A stretch of 64,000 bases of DNA from Glycomyces terrestris (GTDB taxonomy: Bacteria; Actinomycetota; Actinomycetes; Mycobacteriales; Micromonosporaceae), in contig NZ_RSEB01000005.1 in assembly GCF_003933745.1 (NCBI RefSeq), forward strand, positions 186,001 to 250,000, in the 5' to 3' direction. The translations under genes and the position numbers were made by a program. The notes under the pieces are model-generated. The model did no database searches. It was not told the origin of the DNA and saw only the letters and a list, made by a program, of their open reading frames with translations. This document shows positions 58,554 to 64,000 of this stretch, piece by piece; position 1 is the first letter of the stretch; every line of letters begins with the position of its first letter.

Positions 58554-60359
58554 ATGGCGCGTGAAGACAGACTCGACGATTCCGAACTCCTGACCGGCTT
58601 CGATGAGGGCGGACCCATCGACCGGGGGTTCGAGACCGCCCTGCGCGGCTACGACAAGCGGCAGGTGGACCGGTACCTCCAGCAGATGCAGCTCCAGATG
58701 GACACCCTCGCTGGGGAACGCGCCGAGGCGCTCGCGCAGATCGACCGGCTCGTGGTCCAGATCCAGCAGTTGCAGGCCCAGATCCAGGAGCTGCGCCGGC
58801 GCAGCGCCGCGGGCGACAACGCCTCCTACCGGCACCTGGGCGTCCGCATCGAGCACATGCTGACCCTCGCGGAGGAGCAGGCCGAGGAGATCAAGGCCAA
58901 CGCCCACGCGCAGACCCAGCACCTGCACCAGCGCGCCGACCAGCGCCTGCGCGAGGCCGAGGCGCAGATCGAGCAGGCGCGCAAGGACTTCGAGACCACG
59001 CTCAAGGCCCGCCGGGCCGCCGCCGAGAAGGCCGAGGCCGACCGGCGCGCCATCATCGACGCCGAGATCAACAAGCGCGCCCGCGAGGCGCAGGCGATGG
59101 TGGACCAGGCGAAGGAGCGGGCCGCCGCGCTCGTGGCCGAGGCCGAGCAGGACGCCGAGAACAAGCGGGCCGCCGCTGACGAGCAGACCCGGCAGCTGGT
59201 CGCTCACGTCGAGCGCCTGCGCGCCGAGGCCCAGCAGCTCAAGGACGAGGCCGCGGTCGCCGCCGAGCAGGCGGTCGCCGAGGCCCGCGAGAAGGCCGAC
59301 CGGATCGCCGCCGAGGCGGAGGCCGAGGCCGAGCGCAAGCGCGCCGAGCACGAGGCCGAGCTGCGGGACCTGCGCACCGAGGCCGTCGAGAACCTGGAGC
59401 GGTTCAAGCAGGAGACCGAGACGTTCGCGCAGACCGTCCGCACCGAGGCCGAGAACGAGGCCACGCGCCTGCGCGCCGAGGCGGCCGACAACGCGACCCT
59501 GACCCGCACCGAGGCCGCCGACGAGGCCAAGCGGCTCCGCCAGGAGGCCCAGCGCCGCCTGGAGGAGGCCGAGGCCGAGGCGCAGCGGCTCACCGCCGAG
59601 ACCGAGGAGAAGGTCGCCGCGCTCGCCGCGGAGGCCGCCGAGGCCGCGCGTGCGCAGCGCGAGACCGCCGAGGCAGAAGCCCTGCGCCTGACGGAGGAGA
59701 CCGAGCGCGAGACGCAGCGCCTGCGCGACGAGGCCGCCGCCGCGGGCCGCCAGGAGCGCGAGGCCGCCGAGACCGCGGCGCGCCGCCTCACCGAGGAGAC
59801 CGCCGCGGAGGCCGAGCGCCTGCGCGCCCAGGCCGCGGCCGAGGCCGAGCGGCTCACCGCCGAGGCCGCCGCTGAGGCGGCGCGCCTGCGCGAACACGCC
59901 GACCAGGCCAAGGTGGAGGCCGAGGCCGACGTCGAGCGGGCCCGCGCCGAGCTGGCCGAGATCGAGGCCGAACGCGAGCGCCTGCTCGCCGACGCCAAGG
60001 CCCAGGCCGAGCAGATCCTCGCGCAGGCCGGCCTCGACGCCGAGCAGATCCGCAGCGACCGCGACCAGTACGTGGCCGAGGCGGAGAAGAAGGCCGAGAA
60101 CGCGAAGCGCCGCGCCGAGGAGCTCTCCAAGACCGCCAAGCAGACCGCGCGGCGCGACTCGGAGGCCATCCTCGCCACCGCGCGCGCCCAGGCGAAGAAG
60201 CTCATCGAGGAGGCCCGCGCAGGCCGCGGCGAGCCCGCCGCGGAACCGGCCGCGGACGCCGCGGTGAACAAGCCGGCCGCGAACGGCCGCAAGCGCCCGC
60301 AGAACGGCGGCAAGCAGGCGAGCAGCAGCGAGGCGGCCGCGAAGGTCTCCTCGTCCTGA
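58554..60359 (+). CDS. DivIVA-like coiled-coil protein, larger paralogue
   Basis: The protein has 601 residues. The N-terminal part has ETALRGYDKRQVDRYLQQMQ, the same DivIVA-type motif as the preceding gene. Residues about 50-555 are continuous coiled coil with Glu/Ala/Arg repeats. The end (about 560-601) is a Lys/Gly/Ser-rich tail. ATG 58554 has GAGG 8 bases upstream. As a pair with the preceding gene it probably builds a filamentous or polar scaffold. The sizes (399 and 601) differ from Streptomyces Scy and FilP, so I do not assign either name. Confidence 0.78.
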   Translation: MAREDRLDDSELLTGFDEGGPIDRGFETALRGYDKRQVDRYLQQMQLQMDTLAGERAEALAQIDRLVVQIQQLQAQIQELRRRSAAGDNASYRHLGVRIEHMLTLAEEQAEEIKANAHAQTQHLHQRADQRLREAEAQIEQARKDFETTLKARRAAAEKAEADRRAIIDAEINKRAREAQAMVDQAKERAAALVAEAEQDAENKRAAADEQTRQLVAHVERLRAEAQQLKDEAAVAAEQAVAEAREKADRIAAEAEAEAERKRAEHEAELRDLRTEAVENLERFKQETETFAQTVRTEAENEATRLRAEAADNATLTRTEAADEAKRLRQEAQRRLEEAEAEAQRLTAETEEKVAALAAEAAEAARAQRETAEAEALRLTEETERETQRLRDEAAAAGRQEREAAETAARRLTEETAAEAERLRAQAAAEAERLTAEAAAEAARLREHADQAKVEAEADVERARAELAEIEAERERLLADAKAQAEQILAQAGLDAEQIRSDRDQYVAEAEKKAENAKRRAEELSKTAKQTARRDSEAILATARAQAKKLIEEARAGRGEPAAEPAADAAVNKPAANGRKRPQNGGKQASSSEAAAKVSSS

Positions 60360-60368
60360 TCTGAAGCG

Positions 60369-60409
60369 AACGGCGAAGGCCCGGCGCTGAGCGCCGGGCC
60401 TTCGCCGTT
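60369..60409. terminator. Terminator after the larger coiled-coil gene
   Basis: A 20-bp perfect stem (60369-60388 with 60390-60409) is almost a closed palindrome and lies 10 bp past the stop. Confidence 0.85.
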
Positions 60410-60410
60410 C

Positions 60411-60618
60411 CCTCGTCCCGCCCTCACTGAGCGGCCGCGCAGGTGCGGTGCGCCGCCGCTCGGTGCCCGGAGACACCGGAGGGCGGCTCGTCCCGGCCTC
60501 ACTCAGCGACCGTGTGCGTGCGACGCGCCGTCATCGGTGGCCCGGGCACCTCACCCCCCGCGGGCGCGGACGTCCGGCGCTCCGCCACCGGTGCCCGGAG
60601 AGCCGGCAAGGCGGCTCG
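60411..60618. repeat. Degenerate direct repeats between convergent genes
   Basis: A 26-base word at 60412-60437 recurs at 60487-60512 with three mismatches. A related stretch around 60458-60490 recurs at 60584-60618. No gene is supported in this intergenic region, and the repeats are probably decayed duplications. Confidence 0.55.
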
Positions 60619-60657
60619 TCCCGCCTCGGCCTTGCCGTTCGTCCGGTGGGGACGCGG

Positions 60658-60689
60658 GAGGGCCCGCAGCGCTCGCGCTGCGGGCCCTC
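60658..60689 (-). terminator. Terminator after the sugar ABC permease
   Basis: 14-bp perfect arms (60658-60671 and 60676-60689) with a 4-base loop lie 32 bp past the minus-strand permease stop. Confidence 0.8.
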
Positions 60690-60720
60690 CGTCAGGAAGC
60701 GGGGTTCGCCGTCCGGCGCG

Positions 60721-62025
60721 CTACTTGGCGCCGGCCTTGGTCTCCTCGGAGGATTCCTCGGTCTGCTTGCCCTTGCTCTTGGCCTCCCCGGAGCCGCCCG
60801 GGGTGGTGCCGACGATCGGCGGCATGAGGCCGCCGCCGGTCGCGCGCTTCTTGTTCCACACGTCGAACAGGACCGCGGCGAGGACGACCAGGCCGAGGAT
60901 GATCTGCACGGTGTCGGTCGCGATGCCGAGGACCTGCATCCCCTGGCGCAGGACGCCCATCACGAGACCGCCGATGACGGCGCCGATGATGGTGCCCACG
61001 CCGCCGGTGACGGAGGCGCCGCCGATGAACGACGCGGCGATGGCGTCGAGCTCGAACGCGTTGCCCGCGCCCGGGGTGGCCGCGTGCAGGCGGGCGGTGA
61101 CGATGACGCCGGCCAGGCCGGACAGCGCGCCCATGTTCACGAACACCCAGAACGTGGTCTTCTTGGTCTTCACGCCCGAGAGCAGCGCGGCCTTCTCGTT
61201 CCCGCCGCCCGCGTAGACGTGGCGGCCGAAGACGGTCCGGTTCGCGATGAACGTGTACAGCAGGACCAGGCCCAGCAGGATCCAGCCGATGATCGGCAGG
61301 CCCTTGTAGGAGTAGAAGACGTACGCGGCGGCGACGATCACCGCGGCCACGGCGACGAGCTGGGAGGCCCACGCGAGCTGCGAGCGCCCGGCGATGCCGG
61401 CCTTGATCTGGCGGCGGCGGCTGCGCACCTGGAGGAACACGTACAGGGCCGCGCCGAGGACGCCGACGACGAGCGTCGGCAGGCGCAGGTCGACGTTGAG
61501 GAAGGCGTAGCCGGAGGCGAGCTCGTTGAAGGTGCCGGTGGTGCCGATGGTCTCGGCGTCGAGGACCTTGAGCGTCAGGCCGCGGAAGATGAGCATGCCG
61601 GCGAGCGTGACGATGAACGCCGGAATGCGCACGTACGCGATCCAGAACGCCTGCCAGACGCCGATGAGGGCGCCGAGGGCGATGGCGAACAGCACCGCGA
61701 CGTACCAGGGCCAGTCCCAGTGCGAGAGCGCGATCGCCGACATGGCGCCGCAGAACGCCAGGACCGAGCCGACCGACAGGTCGATGTGGCCGTTGACGAT
61801 CACCAGCATCATCCCGACCGCGAGGATCAGGATGTACGAGTTCTGCAGGATCACGTTCGTCAGGTTCAACGGCGTGATGAAGTTCTCGTTCTGGAGCGTC
61901 ACGTTGAGGACCTGGAACAGCAGCATGATCAGCACCAGGGCGATGATCATGCCGTAGGAGCGCAGGTTGATGTTCTTCAGGGCCGAGACGAGGCTCGGCC
62001 GAGGCGTGGTCTGGACGGTGCTCAT
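60721..62025 (-). CDS. Sugar ABC transporter permease (MmsB/XylH-like)
   Basis: The protein has 434 residues and about ten membrane spans. [18 protein letters not shown] is the conserved loop of BPD_transp_2 permeases, and [21 protein letters not shown] is the second. The C-terminal tail is Gly/Glu/Lys-rich and hydrophilic. The sequence is closest to permeases of multiple-sugar or xylose systems. Its start overlaps the ATPase stop by ATGA. Confidence 0.92.
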   Translation of the reverse strand: MSTVQTTPRPSLVSALKNINLRSYGMIIALVLIMLLFQVLNVTLQNENFITPLNLTNVILQNSYILILAVGMMLVIVNGHIDLSVGSVLAFCGAMSAIALSHWDWPWYVAVLFAIALGALIGVWQAFWIAYVRIPAFIVTLAGMLIFRGLTLKVLDAETIGTTGTFNELASGYAFLNVDLRLPTLVVGVLGAALYVFLQVRSRRRQIKAGIAGRSQLAWASQLVAVAAVIVAAAYVFYSYKGLPIIGWILLGLVLLYTFIANRTVFGRHVYAGGGNEKAALLSGVKTKKTTFWVFVNMGALSGLAGVIVTARLHAATPGAGNAFELDAIAASFIGGASVTGGVGTIIGAVIGGLVMGVLRQGMQVLGIATDTVQIILGLVVLAAVLFDVWNKKRATGGGLMPPIVGTTPGGSGEAKSKGKQTEESSEETKAGAK

Positions 62026-63575
62026 TGGCGTAGTTCTTCTCCCCCGGATGCGGTCTCAAGCGTCATGAGTCGCATCAGTTCTTCCTGTGTGGCGTTCTCG
62101 CGGTCGACCTGGCCGGTGATGTGCCCGGCGCTCATCGCGTAGATGCGGTCGCACATGCCGAGCAGCTCGGGCAGCTCGGAGGAGATCATGAGGACCCCCT
62201 TGCCCTGGTCGACCAGCTTCTGGATCAGCTCGTAGATCTCGTACTTGGCGCCGACGTCGATGCCTCGGGTCGGCTCGTCGAGGATGAGCAGCTCGGGTTC
62301 GGTGAAGACCCACTTGCCGAGCACGATCTTCTGCTGGTTGCCGCCGGAGAGGTTCCCGGCGAGCTGGTAGACCGACGGGGCCTTGACGCCGAACTCCTTG
62401 CGCAGGCGCTCGGAGACGGTGTTGATGCGGTCCTGGTCGACGACGCCGCGCTTGGAGAGCTTGTCCAGCCCGGGCAGGGTGAAGTTCTCGCGCAGGTCGT
62501 ACTCGAGGTGCAGGCCGTAGTGCTTGCGGTCCTCGGTCGCGTACGCGAGGCCGGCTTCGATGGCCTCGGGGACGTTGCGCAGGCGCAGCGGCTTGCCGTC
62601 CATGAGGGCCGTGCCGGAGATGTTCGCACCCCAGCTCCGCCCGAACAGGCTCATGGCGAACTCGGTGCGGCCGGCGCCCATGAGGCCCGCGAGGCCGACG
62701 ATCTCGCCGCGGGCGACGTTCAGGGACGCGCCGTTGACGATGACGCGGTCGCGCTGCTCCGGGTGGTGGACCGTCCAGTCCTTGACCTCGAAGAAGACCT
62801 CGCCGATCTGGGGCTCGTGCGGCGGGTACAGGTGCTCGAGGTCGCGGCCGACCATGGACTTGATGAGCCGGTCCTCGGTGACGGCGTCGGCTTCGGTGTC
62901 GAGCGTCTCGATCGACTGGCCGTCGCGGAGCACGGTGATCCGGTCGGCAACCGCCAGCACCTCGCCCAGCTTGTGGGAGATGATGATGCTGGTGACGCCC
63001 TCGTCCCGGAGCGTGCGGAGCAGCTCGAGGAGGTTCTCGGAGTCGGTGTCGTTGAGCGCGGCGGTCGGCTCGTCGAGGATCAGGAGCTTGACGTTCTTCG
63101 ACAGCGCCTTGGCGATCTCGACCAGCTGCTGCTTGCCGACGCCGATCTTCTCGACCAGGGTGGCCGGGTTGTCGTGCAGGCCGACCTGGCGCATGAGGCG
63201 GGCGGCCTCGGTGTTCGTCCGGTCCCAGGAGATGACGCCGCGGCGCTTGCGCTCGTTGCCGAGGAAGATGTTCTCCGCGATCGAGAGCTCGCCGACGAGG
63301 GCCAGCTCCTGGTGGATGATGACGACGCCCGCGGCCTCGGAGTCGCGGATGTTCTTGAACTGGGCGGGCTCGCCGTCGAACTCGATCTCGCCTTCGAAGT
63401 CGCCGTAGGCGTAGACGCCCGACAGGACCTTCATGAGCGTCGACTTGCCGGCGCCGTTCTCGCCGACGAGCGCGTGGATCGTCGCCCGCTTGACCCCCAA
63501 GTCGACCCCGGAGAGCGCGAGCACGCCCGGGAACCGCTTGGTGATCCCCCGCATTCGGAGGATTTCTTCAGTCAT
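62022..63575 (-). CDS. Sugar ABC transporter ATP-binding protein (MmsA/XylG-like, double)
   Basis: The 517-residue protein has two ABC modules. The first has [10 protein letters not shown], the signature [13 protein letters not shown] and [13 protein letters not shown]. The second has GLMGAGRTE in place of a standard Walker [16 protein letters not shown] and [15 protein letters not shown]. This is normal for monosaccharide importers. ATG 63575 is the start. It follows the binding-protein gene by 100 bp with a strong hairpin. Confidence 0.94.
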   Translation of the reverse strand: MTEEILRMRGITKRFPGVLALSGVDLGVKRATIHALVGENGAGKSTLMKVLSGVYAYGDFEGEIEFDGEPAQFKNIRDSEAAGVVIIHQELALVGELSIAENIFLGNERKRRGVISWDRTNTEAARLMRQVGLHDNPATLVEKIGVGKQQLVEIAKALSKNVKLLILDEPTAALNDTDSENLLELLRTLRDEGVTSIIISHKLGEVLAVADRITVLRDGQSIETLDTEADAVTEDRLIKSMVGRDLEHLYPPHEPQIGEVFFEVKDWTVHHPEQRDRVIVNGASLNVARGEIVGLAGLMGAGRTEFAMSLFGRSWGANISGTALMDGKPLRLRNVPEAIEAGLAYATEDRKHYGLHLEYDLRENFTLPGLDKLSKRGVVDQDRINTVSERLRKEFGVKAPSVYQLAGNLSGGNQQKIVLGKWVFTEPELLILDEPTRGIDVGAKYEIYELIQKLVDQGKGVLMISSELPELLGMCDRIYAMSAGHITGQVDRENATQEELMRLMTLETASGGEELRQ

Positions 63576-63621
63576 TGCTTCGTCCTATTTGGAATGAATG
63601 GACAGCTCTGGGGAGAGAGGT

Positions 63622-63656
63622 TCGGGGACGCCCGTGGCGGGCATGGGCGTCCCCGA
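63622..63656 (-). terminator. Intercistronic hairpin between sugar-binding protein and ATPase genes
   Basis: Perfect 12-bp arms (63622-63633 and 63645-63656) lie 20 bp past the binding-protein stop. Such hairpins usually keep the binding-protein message abundant and reduce downstream expression. Confidence 0.6.
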
Positions 63657-63675
63657 GGAAGAGGTCCAGCGGAAC

Positions 63676-64000
63676 CTACGCGAGGTCTTCTTCGGCGATG
63701 TAGCCGGAGTCGACGACGACTTCCTGGTAGTTGTTCACGTCGACGCTCACCGGCTCGAGCAGGTAGGCCGGGACGACCTTGTTGCCGTTGTCGTAGGTGG
63801 TGTCGTCGTTGATCTCGGGGTCCTTGCCGTCGAGGACCGCCACGACCATGTCGACCGTGGTGGCCGCGAGCTCGCGGGTGTCCTTGTACACGGTCATCGA
63901 CTGGAGGCCCTCGATGATGTACTTGACGGACTCGACCTCGGCGTCCTGACCGGTGATGAACGGCATGGTGGTGTAGCCGTTGCCCTGGAGCGAGGCGATG
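63676..64000 (-). CDS. Sugar-binding protein of the ABC transporter (partial, cut by right edge)
   Basis: The C-terminal 107 residues are visible: the frame reads in from position 64000, through [21 protein letters not shown] and on to a stop at 63676. PFITGQDAE and the following helix are typical of the ChvE/XylF-type periplasmic or lipoprotein binding proteins. The start and signal peptide lie outside the window. It is first in the three-gene transport operon. Confidence 0.85.
   Translation of the reverse strand, partial: IASLQGNGYTTMPFITGQDAEVESVKYIIEGLQSMTVYKDTRELAATTVDMVVAVLDGKDPEINDDTTYDNGNKVVPAYLLEPVSVDVNNYQEVVVDSGYIAEEDLA

Overview
The window is a very GC-rich, gene-dense stretch of an actinobacterial chromosome. 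The evidence is the ribosomal and secretion genes, an AdnAB-type helicase-nuclease, a T-box on ileS, a Trp-rich trp leader peptide, families named after Streptomyces SCO2521 to SCO2524, and a meaB-thiolase-mce-coiled-coil block that recalls Streptomyces SCO5400 to SCO5396. The two DivIVA-like coiled-coil genes suggest a filamentous organism. A Glycomyces-like relative is my guess only. I see no rRNA, tRNA, CRISPR array, insertion sequence or prophage.

Positions 1-4790 (minus strand) hold secE, nusG, rplK, rplA, rplJ and rplL, with an L10-type leader and strong terminators. They are followed by a lipoprotein gene cut by the left edge, where rpoB would often lie. Positions 4848-8010 hold a GbsR/MarR-like regulator divergent from a two-gene ABC exporter, with a 32-bp operator-like palindrome between them. 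Positions 8132-14306 encode the AdnA and AdnB recombination helicase-nuclease. Then come a small lipoprotein, a leaderless antitoxin/Doc toxin pair, ileS with a short T-box, and, divergent from it, a trp leader peptide plus attenuator before a fused anthranilate synthase.

Positions 21493-27839 hold an exported SH3-like protein, a DHFR-like reductase, an Asp-rich PepSY protein divergent from its two-component system, and an LPNTG surface protein. Positions 27979-41979 are a purine-catabolism block. It runs from xanthine dehydrogenase (three subunits plus XdhC) and 8-oxoguanine deaminase through uricase, HIU hydrolase, OHCU decarboxylase, allantoinase and allantoicase. It also has a lone allophanate-hydrolase C-domain protein, a CsaA-like protein, and a divergent PucR-type regulator with a MocA-like gene. 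Embedded in it is an unrecognised 88-codon ORF built on a 12-bp tandem repeat and joined to both neighbours by ATGA overlaps.

Positions 42026-49260 hold ndk, a membrane-tethered glyoxalase-fold fusion protein, and four genes of the uncharacterised actinobacterial SCO2521/2522/2523/2524 set, including a ParA-like ATPase whose P-loop lysine is replaced by arginine. This is my best candidate for an undescribed system. The rest holds an acetyltransferase, a DUF4233-like membrane protein, folC and valS, then meaB, thiolase and methylmalonyl-CoA epimerase, then two DivIVA-like coiled-coil proteins. The right edge carries a minus-strand sugar ABC transporter (binding protein cut by the edge, ATPase, permease).
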